From Acholoe squamosa (Eukaryota > Annelida > Polychaeta > Phyllodocida > Polynoidae), in NCBI GenBank assembly GCA_949317995.1, contig OX439046.1, positions 35,748,002-35,812,001 of the forward strand: 64,000 nt of DNA, given 5' to 3'. The position numbers were made by a program, and so were the translations under genes. This document shows, piece after piece, positions 48,964-61,675 of this stretch. Positions within the stretch are counted from its first letter, which is position 1; each line of letters opens with the position of its first letter. Under the pieces are notes generated by a model. The model had not been told where the DNA came from, did not search any database, and was given only the letters and a program-made list of their open reading frames with translations.

Positions 48964-49721
48964 CTACCAGAGCTAGTACATGTGTATTGACAGCAGAGGA
49001 CATCATGAAATTCATATAAAACCTAAATCTGAATATCTCCTCCTTATCCTCAGTAGCCGCTTTACGTATGGTAAATATCCCCAACACCAGCCCATTGGTG
49101 ACATTCGATAGAGTTAAATCTAGAATTTCGTGTCTAAGTTTGGGCCGTTCGTGTCCTCTGGTTGGGACTTGTTTGGGTGACTCTATGATTGAGCCGTTGC
49201 ACTTAGCGTATGGCCCTACAAGACCAGCTCTTGATAATGATTGTATTGGCAGTTGGGAAACTACCGATAAATAATATTAGGTCCAAATTATTATAGCTGC
49301 ATCCTAATTGCGGTGCCAGGAACTGTTTCTCTCGTCTTTTGATGGAGTACTACATTCTCCCGATGGACCATTCATAGCGCAGAATACAATTTCGAAAATA
49401 AATTAAAGGGATAATCATCCTAGAGAAAGGTTATATCCAAAATAACAGAATGACTTTAGAAGCAGGAACGTGTACTCTCTGCTTACACTGTACTCTCTGC
49501 TCTAGAGGTTCCCAGTCTGAAAAAGTAGGGGCATTGCTTTGAAGAAGTGGCACATGTGAATTACTTCACATACATAGATTTTACATTTTAAAACGCCATG
49601 TCCCTGCCAGATGGCAAACAATCTCAAACTGACAACCCCTATTATGCATTAGGCCTAGAGAGAATTGTACTATAGCTTTCCCCATGATTGAACACACACT
49701 ATGAGCAGTTCACTCATAAAG

Positions 49722-49830
49722 ATGTCTCGGACCCTGCTTACCCCTACTCGGACGAGAAGCTGTCACCCTGGGCTCCTGCTCCTGTTGTGTTTGTTTGCTG
49801 TGAACCATTCCTCTGGACAGGATGACATAG
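49722..49830 (+). CDS. First coding exon with signal peptide, secreted or membrane protein
   Basis: ATG in good context (AAAGATGTC) starts a 36-residue peptide. An n-region with five basic residues (MSRTLLTPTRTR) is followed by HPGLLLLLCLFAV, a strong hydrophobic core, and then a polar NHSSGQDDI. A cleavage site after SSG or SGQ is likely. The exon ends at ATAG|GTGAGT, a strong donor leaving phase 1, which is usual for signal-peptide exons of extracellular proteins. The protein would enter the secretory pathway. Its mature domain is not in this exon, and no phase-compatible next exon was recognised before 64000, so the gene probably continues beyond the window or through short exons I could not identify. 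Family unknown. Confidence 0.55.
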
Positions 49831-52800
49831 GTGAGTAACAACTAAAATCAGCTGTATTGATGACCTTCTCAAAAAACTACAGTGTGCGGGTATCAAAGCC
49901 ATGGTTGTAGATATGCCTATTCAATTGACCAGCTGATGGCAAATTGGTTATATTTATATAGCAGGGCTTATTTTTCTATAGATGTGAAGATGCTATACTT
50001 TAAAAATAGGTGTTCACTTCGATACTTAATTAGTATAGATAAATATAGAGACATCTCCATGGTAACATTCAACATTGGTCCTATACTGTTTTCATTTAAC
50101 CTCCCCAGTGTCTAGGGTGGTCTGGGGACCTACATTATCTACATTCCTCTGCCACCAACACTGGATCTGCAGCATTTGACTAGAACCATGACTGTTTACC
50201 ATAGGTCAGGGAGTAGTTCGGTCGCTGCCACCACGTACAGCTTGCAGTACGAGCGGCTCTGGGAGGAGCTCTTAGTAGTGTCTAGCGTAGGTGTGAAGTG
50301 AGTTCCACACGTCTCTGATTAGATTTAGGGACCTCCACATAACCTGCTATTAAATGTGCTAGCTGTTACTGGTGCGGCATCGGTAGACAGGGTGACTCAG
50401 TGACTTCTGGGATACGCAATATGCTAGGATGGAAACCCAGCCTCAGCAGTAGACATCACTGTATAGGCCAGCCTTCTACCCACCCATACCTCATACCATT
50501 TCAAGTTTTTCGTTTGATGAAACCTATCTGAATAATCATCACTACTAGCCCAATAGCCTATATCAATTGTCCCTGCTTACACAGAATACGCCCATGCAGA
50601 CATTAATGAAGGTTTCTATAATGGGCCTCCATCCTCCCTCTGAGCTTACCATCATTTATATAGAAAAGTGCTATGTATCTAATATAATTTCTGTCCTCAA
50701 GATCTGTTTGTGCTTTGCCATACATGAAGAGCATCCTTGTGTTACTCTGCAGCTGCCTGTGACTGGGGTGGTGTTTCCTTCAGATCGTGCCTTACACATG
50801 TTTAGTCTAGTAGATGGATATACTTTATAGTATAATCCCCCATCTCTAGGATAAAAGCCATCTTATATGTACATTGGAAGGCCTGTCTAAAATAGAACTA
50901 CCCCATACAAAATGTAGAGACATTGAAAGGGGGTGACCCTCAGGGAGATCATAGATGTAGTGGTGTTTCTAAAAAAGCTGTCCAGCCGTACTTAAATTGC
51001 TTTTGAATATTACATTAGGGTATATGTCATAGGAGCCACTGTGGGTACTTGGAACTCAAGCCAGGCTATACATTTTAGACAGAATAGACAGTAGAATTCA
51101 GTTTCTATTGGGACTTTACTTCTTGCCAGCACAACGTCATGCTAGAGACAAATTATTTGATTTGATTCAAGGCATTGAGGCATTTTGTGGTATCTCTCAT
51201 TGCCGATTGCACGTCGAACTCAATGAATAATGCAGCACCCGGAGGTTCTCCTCTCCTAAGACATCAATCATTTAGGCTGAACTGTTACACAAAGCTGAGG
51301 GGTGGCTCCACTAGGGAGGAATATTGTCTCCTTTGTTGTAGTTTTATGCATTATTGAAGGCATCACTATTTCCTAAAAACTCATGACGTGCCGCTGATGA
51401 AACACTATAACTGGGCTAATTGCAGAATGCTTTTAGTTCATCTGGCAGAGGTCGTAACTTCCTCCCCATATATCTGGGGGATATGGGGAGCGAATTACAC
51501 TGAGGTCGATATTCCAAGCTGTTACCCATGCACGCTCATTCTTATTTGAATGTGCCAACATTGCCAGGCTCACATTCCTATGCATTGGCTGGGATCCATT
51601 GACTGATATCTCCCCTTCCCATTAAACATCTCTCTGCATTTCGACCTGCCTCAACCCCTTCCCATTTATAACCACAGCTAGTTCAATAAACACAATACTA
51701 TTATTTGTGCCAGCCAAGCGTTATCGCCAGCTCTCCCACGGTGTGTTTGCATAACCATGGGTCAAGAGGCTTAAAGTGAGAGGACTTGAAGTGCACTTGA
51801 ATAGAGCTGCTGTTTGATAACAGACACTCTATCCTATATATTATTGGGAACCACTCCAGAATAGGCACAGTGCAAATCAAGTAGAGTATAGCCTTCATTC
51901 ATAGACATTTACGAACAATGCACTACTCAGCAGACATGGTTCACAGACTATAACATCATTGTATAATTCTGCCTTGTATTTTGATGGACGTAGACTGCAT
52001 GCATATTCTACTCTCCTCTGCCACATTTCCTTTTTGTTATCGCCATCTCAAGCTCTGTGAGAGCGACAAAGGCCCCACTAGGCATCCTTTATCAATATAC
52101 AGGTACATCCATTTGCCCTGGGGCTTATTGTGGCTTCTATTAATTATGTCATCACCGAATTTGGGCCTACTTCACCTTTAATGGTGTGAGGCATGGGCCG
52201 ATATAATATTGACCCAGTGCCCCCTCCCGTTACCGCCTAAGTACACAGCGTGTGTCTATATGTATAATTCATACAAGACATCACCATCCAGGCCATAAGG
52301 TAGGTTAGAGGGGAGGGTGGTGGTGAGAGATGTTTTTGTCTACACTGCGTGGTGATAATTAGTCGTCAGGCTATGGAATAGCTCTCTAATGACTACGTGA
52401 GCTGCTCGGGCAATTAGCCAAAGGATGGAATCCCTCATGGAGACTAATTGTGCTGATTGAACGGTTCTCAAACCCCTAGTACTATAGAGGGAGGGGGAGA
52501 TGCCCGGGCAGTTACGCCCTATGCAGTGCAAAAACTGCTGAGTAGGGGAGATAATATTATGATGGAATTGAGAAGTCGACAGTTGCAGCTACTGAGATAT
52601 GGGTTGGTGAGATGATTGTAGGAGACGAAACTGATTGAGGTGGCAAAAAGTTATTTAAGGGCGGTATCAGGTATAAAAAAAAGAGTGAGATATTTATGAA
52701 ATGATATAAAGTCGTTTCCAAGTCTTGCAGCTGAAACATGCAAAGATTTTGACCTATTCTGAAATTTTTGGTGCAGGAGGGTGAGAAATCGCATTTTAAG

Positions 52801-54459
52801 TGTCCTTGTTCTGTGAGAAATGACCACGTCTAAAGTGAGGTTTTGGACAACTAGGCTGAATTTGACTGATTTTGCACAGGATGTAGAATTTCCAATCGGG
52901 TCAATTCGCTCTCTGTGGATTTCAGGCAAAAGTCTCTATGATTACCCTAGTTAGCTCCCTTCCTCTAGTCCCTTCTTGCATTCATGCCTAGAATTTCTTT
53001 TCTTACTTAACATCTCTTTCATCTTCCTTCTCAAGATATCTTCTGTCACCTGGGAAGTCCTTGTTCCCCGCTTCCATCCCATAGCTAATTCCATACATGT
53101 GTTCCACCTACTCCTGATGGGCGTAATATTTTAGTGAAGTCTTTAGTCTGAACTGTTTTACTACCGCCATTGGGCAAATAACTGTTTCAGAGGCACAAGT
53201 ACTATACAAACCTAGTCCAGAGGTGCACATATATACTGCGTAAATACTAGACCTATTTAAAGAGAGATATGCCAAGATTGAGAGAAGCCACTTGGTGGCA
53301 AAAAGCAAAACTCATTGAGGACACTATCTTAATGGTGTTTATTCGCAGTCTGAATGGACCATTTTACCTGTATACATCTTTTCAGCTCGTTTCCGATCAC
53401 CGTTGCTGCATTAAAGACATTTATAAGCTGTTTGAATGTCCATAGGATACTATAGTTTTAACTTTTCATTTCAATGGTGACCCCCTCTTTTTCTTTTATC
53501 AAAATGATTATATAGATGTCCTCTTTCTATCCAGAGAGTCCTAAAGAAAAATCAGTAGAGGGGCATTTACCTTATGTCAGTGCAGCATACTGACATTTGT
53601 CCTTCATGCGATGTTATACTCATTTTGCTTATGTGTTTAAGGTCGAATCAAACATTTCGTCCTAGGCCTCGAAACTCACCTACATGTATATCTGCTATCT
53701 GCGTGTTGGTCTGTTAGTGCTAGGTACGTACACGTGTGTTATAACTCTGCTAAATATAGGGCTAGTATGCAGTAAGCCTTGTATCTTATGATCCCAACAG
53801 GATCATAGAATGTAGCAGAACTGAGACACAAAGGATTCCACCTTTAGAAATTTAGAAATGTCTTTGAAATCACCCTTTTTTAAGTTATTTTGCCCCTATG
53901 TTCCCCGGGTCTGTTCCTGACAGGTGACAATACTGAATGGTGTATCGACACTAGAGATAAATGGGTAGGAGTATGAAATAATTGTATTGGCCTTAGAAAA
54001 TCAGAAAATGGGCCGGTTTTCATCAATAAGCCAGAATGATAAGCACGCAACCACCATCCCAGAGAGCAGAGCAGTAGATCAAAACCTACGATGCGATATA
54101 CAACTCAAAGTCCTTTGCTATTCAATCCTTTGGGATAAGGTTTACTCAAGTATGGGCAAAAACCACAACAGTCCAAAAAACCGTCACATGAAAAAGCTTT
54201 TCTTTTTCCTAAAAAGAAGGGGAAAATGCTCACACTCTAGCCTTTGGTCCACCTAACTACTACACTTCAGCTATGTCCACTTACTCTACTTACTTCTGTC
54301 TATTTACAATGCCCATGTAGCATGCGTGTAACACATAGCTGTCACCTTCTGATCGTGAAGAGAAGGTCTATATGGCCTTCAGCACAGACTCTTTGCATGA
54401 TATTAAATTCATTTCACACGGTCCACTGCGCCTTGCCGACATTAGGGTATAATCTTTCT
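49831..54459. other. Putative intron or intergenic, no recognised exon
   Basis: One open segment at about 50205-50301 lies between a CCATAG acceptor and a GAA|GTGAGT donor, but it is in the wrong phase to follow the 49722 exon and has no known domain. The minus frame at 52651-52929 (92 codons) also lacks similarity. No TIR element was recognised. Confidence 0.35.
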
Positions 54460-57430
54460 ATATATTCTGATGTTTGAGCACTCTATACTTAATCCTAATA
54501 AGACAGGTAGTACCTCAATTAAACTAGGAAATAATACTAATGGTCTGAGTGTTCCGTCAAATGAGTGTGCTGAATATATAATCAGCTTTTTCACCTCTAT
54601 TGGTAAAAGGCTTGCTGAAGCTCTACTGCCTCCTGCACGAGACATTAGGGAAGAAGCTCCTTTTGGTATACCGTTACAAGATACAGACCTCCTGTACAAC
54701 ATTTCATGTATTGACCTGATAAAATTAATCAAGAGTATTATTTTAGAAAGCCATCAGCTATAAAGCATTGTACATATTTTGTTATTAAGGATGCATTTAT
54801 GTCAATCCCTGATGTTATATTGGTTTTATATAACAAGTGTATACGTGTTTGTAGTTTTCCTGATGTTTGGAAGGCTGGTACAGTAGTCCCCGTCCATAAA
54901 AAGACAAACTCCTTGTATTTTAACGACTTTAGGCCTATTAATCATTTACAGATACCTGGTAAAATATTGGGGAAATTGTGCAAGATTACAGTTGTATATG
55001 GAAAATAATGGTTTACTCTGTCCAGTGAAGCATGGCTACAGGAAGGGACACTCTACCCAGAGCGCAGTCACTCAGCACCTTATATATCATAAACAATGAG
55101 CCAACGTATATTCCGAGTTAGCAGGTTGTCCCATGGGCGCTGCCATTACTGAAGCTTGTTATCAGCGAGTTCTACTGATAACACCTATCAGATGGGTACC
55201 AGTTGGTCCCCGAGAGGACCGCAGTAAATAGTTGGTGTCATTTCATTGGCTGATAATCAAACCAGCTACGACCGTATAGCTTATAGGGTAGAGGCACCCA
55301 TTTCGGACGCTCCTGGCCATTCAAAAGGTGACCATATGTAATCCTACAACCTTGTACCTTTTAACTTTGTGTATTCCACTTTCTATTGCACTAATGGAAA
55401 CATGGTATCTTACCACTTGTATTCATGAACAAGTGTTGACAAACCTTTCCTTTACATGTGAATAAATGAACTGTACATATTGTGTCCTCAAATCATCAAA
55501 TTGCACCTAGAGACAGACAGCTCACAGTAGGTATGACCTTACAGTCGGACACTATGTTATCTAATAGATATAAACACATTGGCTGACTGTGTGTGAAATA
55601 TACTATGAAGGAATGCATTATAGCACTAGGGAAAACAAGCTAATACAATACCCCTCTCCAGAATACTCTCAGATGTTTAATTTTACATACATGTAACAGG
55701 TCCATATGCAGGCTCAAATGAACATGACCTCCGTGAGGCAGATGAGGGTTTGATTAAATATAGGTGTTAGGTACTGAGTAAACCAAACACACAGATCTAT
55801 AATCCATGATTGGTAGTTAGGATATAGTAAAAGGTTTCTCTTTTTGACAAAATTACCATTATATATTTATAATAACTATGATATAACTGTGTCCCAGACA
55901 GGGTGCAATTGGTGTCCGACTTTAGGTACACTTTAAAGGTCATATAAAAATAACTACCATAATGCAATGTTATTGGTGTATCCAGGTTGGGCAAGTAAAT
56001 TCAGTAGCAAAAATGTATATATTCCCATTGCCATGTAAAGAGGTTCTATAAGCATGGTGGTTAGGACACAACTGATTGTCCAATTAAACCAGTTCTCTCA
56101 TTCAGTCAGAATCTTTGATTACCAGAATAAAGCAAAAACACCCTATGTTAGTATACTTGTAAAATGCCTTTTAAAGGACCTCATATCTTTTTATGTGCCA
56201 TTTGCTAGAGACAATAGTATTTCAGTTTTCATATCTAGTTCATATGATACCTGAAATTATCATATTGATTATGTAATTCAATCCAAAAGGTGTCCGACTT
56301 TGGGTGTCTGTCCGACTCAGGGTGCCTTTACCCTATATCGTCTATAAAAAAGCATTTGATACAGTTTCACATTCCAAATTATTTGACAAATAAGCAACTT
56401 GAGGTCTTAACATACCGACCTGTTCCAAAACTATCAACAGAACAAGGTTCACCTTATGTCGATGTCCATACATTTGCTATATAGATTTCTGCGACAGAGG
56501 CTATGGATGTTAGCTAATGATAAGTATGCAGATGCAACACCTATTACGCATGGTGTGCCTGAGGGCTCTGTTCTGGGTCCTGTACTTTTCCTTTATGTAT
56601 AACTTCACTGCCAAGAGTTGAGATAATTTTGACATAACTTTATCAGTGTTTATCTGTTTATGCTGATGATGCTGAAATATATGTAACCACTCCTCAGTTA
56701 TGGGAAATGCCTTGGACAAAATTGGAAAATCTGATGTACTGATAACAGCTTCACCATCAACAAAAAGAAAAGAAAATCGATGGTGTATAATGATGTCCAC
56801 CATGACGACAGTGACTTCTTTTCGAATAATGCCAATTACGATGAGTGTATATAGTTTCCCCTACCTTGGTATTACTTTAGATCCGGAGTTTAATTTTTTT
56901 GAACATAGCGCTTTGGTTAATAAATTAGAAACATGAGACATAGATATACCAACTTGCCAGAATTAGAAATTCAGAAATAATAACACATCTGTTGATATCT
57001 GTTGAAAGCTATAATCCTACCTTGTTTTAATCATGGTGACTTCATTTGGGATCATAGGGATCATAAGCGTGAGAGCAAGGAGCTGCAGCTGTTAGAGAAC
57101 TGGACACTCCCTATTGCCTTTATGGTTAAGTTAGAGGAACATCCCACCATGACCACACTGCAGATAAGGGATGCAAGAAAATGTACTGAATTGGCCACAA
57201 GAAGAGATTGTCATCTACCGTTTTATGCCTTTTATCTAGCCCAATGTGATGATTTTGTTGACAATAGACGTCTACCAACAAAATTACATTTAGGGAAAAG
57301 GTGAATTTACCACATTGTATAAAACCTATTGTTATCAAGTGTGCTTGCTATAGAGCTAGAGTACGCTGGAACCTGCTAAAAGTAAGATACACACTCATAA
57401 AGGAGCAGTTTGAAAGTGAAATTATATAAT
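54460..57430 (+). pseudogene. Decayed LINE (CR1/Jockey-like) with most of an RT domain
   Basis: Pieces in RT order on +: a linker with FFTSIGKRLAEALLP (about 54590), SFPDVWKAGTVVPVHKK and FRPINHL (54850-54960), GYRKGHSTQSAVTQHL (about 55030), then after an interruption VYKKAFDTVSHSKL (56340), HGVPEGSVLGPVLFL (about 56550), YADDAEIYV (56660), FPYLGITLDPEFNF (56850) and ILPCFNHGDFIW (57010). This is the palm and thumb of a non-LTR reverse transcriptase. The YADD catalytic box is intact. The frame shifts repeatedly, stops occur, and the endonuclease domain was not found. A TIR element sits between the fingers and the palm. Inactive. Confidence 0.85.
55286..56333. mobile_element. TIR element nested in the LINE relic
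   Basis: The left end GGGTAGAGGCACCC..TCGGAC and right end (reversed) GGGTAAAGGCACCC..TCGGAC are flanked by TATA on both sides (55282-55285, 56334-56337), a TA or TATA duplication. The LINE RT resumes directly after the right end with VYKKAFDTV, which confirms that boundary. GTGTCCGACTTTGGGTG words recur internally (about 55910, 56290). Non-coding. The 195 bp before its left end (55090-55285) is not recognisable as RT and may be a further small insertion. Confidence 0.75.
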
Positions 57431-57529
57431 TGCCAAATCTATAAGTGCCATCAGTTGAGGACCACGCCACAGCCCAACGGCCTGTACTAAGTCTTGCAGG
57501 TTTGTTGGTAAGTCAAAATGGGATGCAAT

Positions 57530-58356
57530 TCTAGCAATGATTGTACAGTATAGGATAGGTCAGTCCATACAGTCCTATAGTGAAGGCCAACCCCCCTCTA
57601 CCCCCCCCATAAAACTAGGTGACCTTGTGTGTTCAGTAATGGGCCCTATATAGGATAAGGGGGTTTATGGAGCTATCATGTATCTTCCTGAAAGGGATAC
57701 CAAATGAAATGAAGAGACTTATCTAAGCCAAAAAATCCTGCTGAATCCAAAAATGTTGGTCTTTCTTATCAAAATTTGACCAAAAGTACCCGAAAATGAT
57801 GTTTGATGAGGGAAATACTTTTAAAAATGTACAAAAATGATATTGAAAATGATTGCAAATCTTTAAATATAGAACACATAAATCAGAGTTAATACCTCAA
57901 TCCTCATACCCAAATGTCTGCCTATCTCTCAGTCAGGCAAGTTCTGGGCTTGTACATTATTCTGCCTATCCCACATACAGCATATCAATTGTGTACCTAT
58001 CACTCATCCTGCCTATCTCTTCAATCTAAAACATTGACAGTTCAATCTGGTTATCTCTTAAAAGGCCTAACTTATAATGCTTACCCCTCACCTTATCTTA
58101 TCTCATTTGTTTCTTCTTTCCTTTAGTTTTCCTATCCTCAATCTGCCTATCATTCATTATACCTATCCCTCATGGTGACTATCCCTCAGACCATCATGTT
58201 TAATCTGCGCTGTTTGTCTGCTATATAAGCCTTTATTGTTTAACGGTACATTCCTTACCATGTCTACTATTTCAATTTTACCTATCCCTGATAATGCCTA
58301 TCATGTAGCCTACCTATCCCTCATTGTGCCTATCCCCCAACTCTGCACATCCCTCA
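57530..58356 (+). repeat. Left arm of foldback element (outer part)
   Basis: Pairs with 62311-63145. The final shared words are CCTATCCCCCAACTCTGC and ATCCCTCAT, after which the arm is cut by the satellite insertion and resumes at 61676. Confidence 0.85.
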
Positions 58357-58358
58357 TT

Positions 58359-58387
58359 ATTCTATGGTCTTAGACAGACCATAGAAT
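58359..58387. repeat. Perfect hairpin at the edge of the insertion
   Basis: 12-bp arms ATTCTATGGTCT and AGACCATAGAAT around a TAGAC loop, overlapping the left TTATT. Confidence 0.9.
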
Positions 58388-58589
58388 AGTTACAAGAACC
58401 ATGTTCACCGATGTTGAATCGCCCTTCTAGTGTAGACTTGCTAAGTCAAATCTATAGCCTAGCCACATATTGCCCTTTTTTTACTCATAGGATTACACAT
58501 AGGGTTGCACAGGGACCAACCTATCCTTTTAATATTGGCTGTTAGTGCTTGGACAAAGAAAGTCTACTCACCCTGGATATAGCTGTGAA

Positions 58590-59710
58590 AACCCATTTTA
58601 ACCCTTTAATGCACTGGTGTCTGTTTCTATAGGGGTATACATAGGGTTTATGATGCATTGATTCACACTGTGATCCTTACAGGATTAGCAGGCTGTCCAG
58701 GGGCTGCACATACTTCCCTATGATGCATTGATGCAATTTAACCCTTTATGGATGGCATAATGCATTGATACACAGTCAACCCTTTATGAATGGCATGATG
58801 CATTGATTCACTTTAAGCCTTTATAGATAGCATGATGCAGTGATGCACTTTTACCCTTTATTGGTGGCATGATGGATTGATGCAAAGTTAACCCTTTATG
58901 AATGGCACGATGCATTGATGCACATTTAACCCTTTATGAATAGCATGATGCATTGATGCACATTTAACTCTTTATGAATGGCATGATGCATTGATACACA
59001 GTTAACCCTTTATGAATGGCATGATGCATTGATGCACATTTAACCCTTTATGAATGGCATGATACATTGATTCACTTTAAGCCTTTATGAATGGCATGTA
59101 GCATTGATGCACAGTTAACCCTTTATGGATAGCATGATGCATTGATGCACAGTTAACCCTTTAAGGATAGCATGATGCATTGATGCAGTTAACCCTTTAT
59201 GGATAGCATGATGCATTGATGCACAGTTAACCCTTTATGAATGGCATGATGCATTGATGTACATTTAACCCTTTATGAATGGCATGATGCATTTATTCAC
59301 TTTAACCCTTTATGAATGGCATGTAGGATTGATGCACAGTTAACCCTTTATGGATAGCATGATGCATTGATGCACAGTTAACCCTTTATGGATGTTACAA
59401 AGCATTGATGCACATTTAACTCTTCATGGATAACATGATGCATCGATGCACTTTAACCCTTTATGAATGGCATGATGCATTGATGCACTTTAACCCTTTA
59501 TGGGTGGCATGATGCATTGATACACAGTTAACCCTTCATGGATAACCTGATGCATTGATGCACTTAACCCTTTATGGATGGCATGATGCATTGATACACA
59601 GTTAACCCCTTAGGGATAGCATGATGCATTGATGCACAGTCAACCCTTTATTGATAGACAAGGCATTGATGTGCAGTTAACCCTTTTATGGATGGCATGA
59701 TGCAATGTCA
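58590..59710 (+). repeat. 38-bp satellite array
   Basis: About 25-28 units of GTTAACCCTTTATGGATAG followed by CATGATGCATTGATGCACA, with variants (GAATGG for GGATAG). Regular from about 58735. The first units after 58590 are diverged. Units are AT-rich and hold overlapping ATGCAT and TGATGCA self-complementary words. Confidence 0.95.
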
Positions 59711-59714
59711 GCAA

Positions 59715-61600
59715 ATATGTAATAATGCACTATTTGTCAGCAATTAGTCAATTCATGTTAGTAATTACTCACTTTTTGTCAGCAATTAGTCAATTCATGT
59801 TAGTAATTACTCCCTTTTTGTCAGTAATTAGTCCAAATATGTCAGTAATAATGCACTATTTGTCAGCAATGAGTCAATTTATGTTAGTAATTACTCACTT
59901 TTTGTCAGTAATTACTCACTTTTTGTCAGTAATTAGTCCAAATATGTCAGTAATAATGGACTATTTGTCAGCAATTAGTCAATATATGTTAGTTATTACT
60001 CACTATTTGTCAGTAGTTGTAAAAATATATCAGAAATAATGCACTATTTGTCAGCAATTAGTCAATACATGTTAGTAATTGCTCATTATTGGTCAGCAGT
60101 TCATCAACATGTCAGTAATCACTCACTATTTGTCAATATTGAAAATTGAATTGAAAATAGCATTGAAAATTACATTAAAAACTCGGGTCTTTTAGGTCTT
60201 AGACCTAACCTGCTTCATCTTATAACAACACTTAGTCTACATATGTCAGTAATTACAATTTATCAGATATTAGTCAATATATGTCAGTAATTACTCGCCA
60301 TTTATCAGCAATTAGTCAATATATGTTAGTAATTACTCACCATTTGTTAGCAATTAGTCGAAATATGTCAGTATTTACTCACAATTTCTCAGCAATTAGT
60401 CAATATACGTCAGTACTTAGTCATTCTATATCAGCAATTATCAATACATGTCAGTATTTACTCACAATCTGTCAGCAATTAGTGAATATATAACCAAGGA
60501 ATAGCCCATTGATTCAATTGTGCATCCCCCCTTTCTCACAATTTGTCAGATATTAGTCAAAATATGTCAGTATCTATGGACTATTTGTCAGCAATTAGTT
60601 AATATATGTTAGTAATTGTTCACTATTTGTCAGCAATTTGTCAATATATGTCAGTAATTACTCACTATTTGTCAGCAATTTATCAATATATGTCAGTATT
60701 TACTCACTATTTGTCAGCACTAGTAATTGTTTACTATTTGTCAGCAATTCGTCAATATATATCAGTATAATATTACTCACAATTTGTCAGCAATTAATCA
60801 ATATATGTCAGTACTAAGTCACTCTATATCAGCAATTGTCAATACATGTCAGTATTTACTCACAATCTGTCAGCATTTAGTCAATATATAACAGAGAAAT
60901 AGCCATTGATTCAATTGTGCATCCTGCCTTGACTTGTATGTGTCAAAATATGTCAGTATATATGGACTATTTGTCAGCAATTAGTTAGTATAATTATGTT
61001 AGTAATTATTCACTATTTGTCAGCAATTAGTCAATACATGGTAGTAGTTACTTCCATTTTATCAGCATTTAGTCAATATATGTTAGTAACTGCTCACTAT
61101 TTGTCAGCAATTAGTCTATATGTCAGTAATTGCTCACTATTTGTCAGCAATCATTCAATATATATTAGTAATTACTCACTTTTTGTCAGCAATTAGTCGA
61201 TATATGTCAGTAATTGCTCATAACTTATCAGAAATTAGTCAATATATGTCAGTAATTACTCACTCTTTTTCAGCAATTAGTCAATATATGTCAGTAATTA
61301 GTCACTATTTATCAGAAATAGTCAATATATGTCAGTAATTACTCACTCTTTGTCAGCAATTATTCAGGATATGTCAGTACTTAGTCACTAGATATCTGAA
61401 ATTAGTCAACACATGTCAGTATTTACATATAATTTGTCAGCAATTAGTCAATAAATGTCAGTATTTTACTCACTTTTGTCAGCATTCAGTCAATATATGC
61501 CAGTACCTCCTCCTATGTCGGTAATAATGCAGTATTTGTGAGCAACTATTCAATAAATGTCAGTAATTACTCATTATTTGTCAGCAATTAGTTAAAGCAT
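59715..61600 (+). repeat. 21/42-bp satellite array
   Basis: A 21-bp monomer, TCAGYAATTASTCA plus a 7-bp TATATTG-like tail, alternates as a 42-bp dimer (GCAATTAGTCAATATATG, then GTAATTACTCACTATTTG). Because 21 is divisible by 3, long stop-free frames result (for example 59725-60039, 60996-61196). They are not genes. The array is broken by unrelated sequence at about 60130-60240. A segment at 60389-60535 is repeated at 60788-60934, an offset of 399 bp (19 monomers), including a shared non-satellite insert (ATTGATTCAATTGTGCATCC). Confidence 0.95.
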
Positions 61601-61675
61601 AGTTTAGCATAGCACATAGAACACAGTTGCCCATAGATCATTTTAGGGCAATGCCCTATCCTTAGACATTTTATT

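Larger units (their letters stand above)
58357..61675. mobile_element. 3.3-kb satellite-bearing insertion in the foldback left arm
   Basis: The uninterrupted right arm reads ATCCCTCAT-ATTTGACTTGC. In the left arm ATCCCTCAT ends at 58357 and ATTTGACTTGC resumes at 61673. TTATT occurs at both junctions (58357-58361, 61671-61675), consistent with a 4-5 bp target duplication. The insert (58362-61670) has a hairpin at its left edge and CTATCCTTAGACA at its right edge, echoing CTATGGTCTTAGACA on the left. In between are two satellite arrays and no gene. Hairpin at one end plus internal tandem arrays recalls non-autonomous Helentron/DINE-like elements, but those normally leave no target duplication, so the class is open. 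Confidence 0.65.

Noticed and set aside
48785-49087. Ser-Leu and Arg-Glu repeat frames on both strands
   Set aside because: Translation of the (CT)n microsatellite.
50205-50301. Possible second exon after the signal-peptide exon
   Set aside because: It has an AG acceptor and GTGAGT donor, but the open frame needs phase 2 whereas the upstream exon leaves phase 1; the phase-1 frame has a stop.
59725-61338. Long open frames with repeated FLSAIS/MSVIT-like peptides
   Set aside because: They arise because the satellite monomer is 21 bp; composition is purely that of the repeat and there is no start context or splice signal.
59715-61600. CRISPR-like direct repeats
   Set aside because: There are no unique spacers between repeats, monomers are contiguous and diverged, and the host is eukaryotic.
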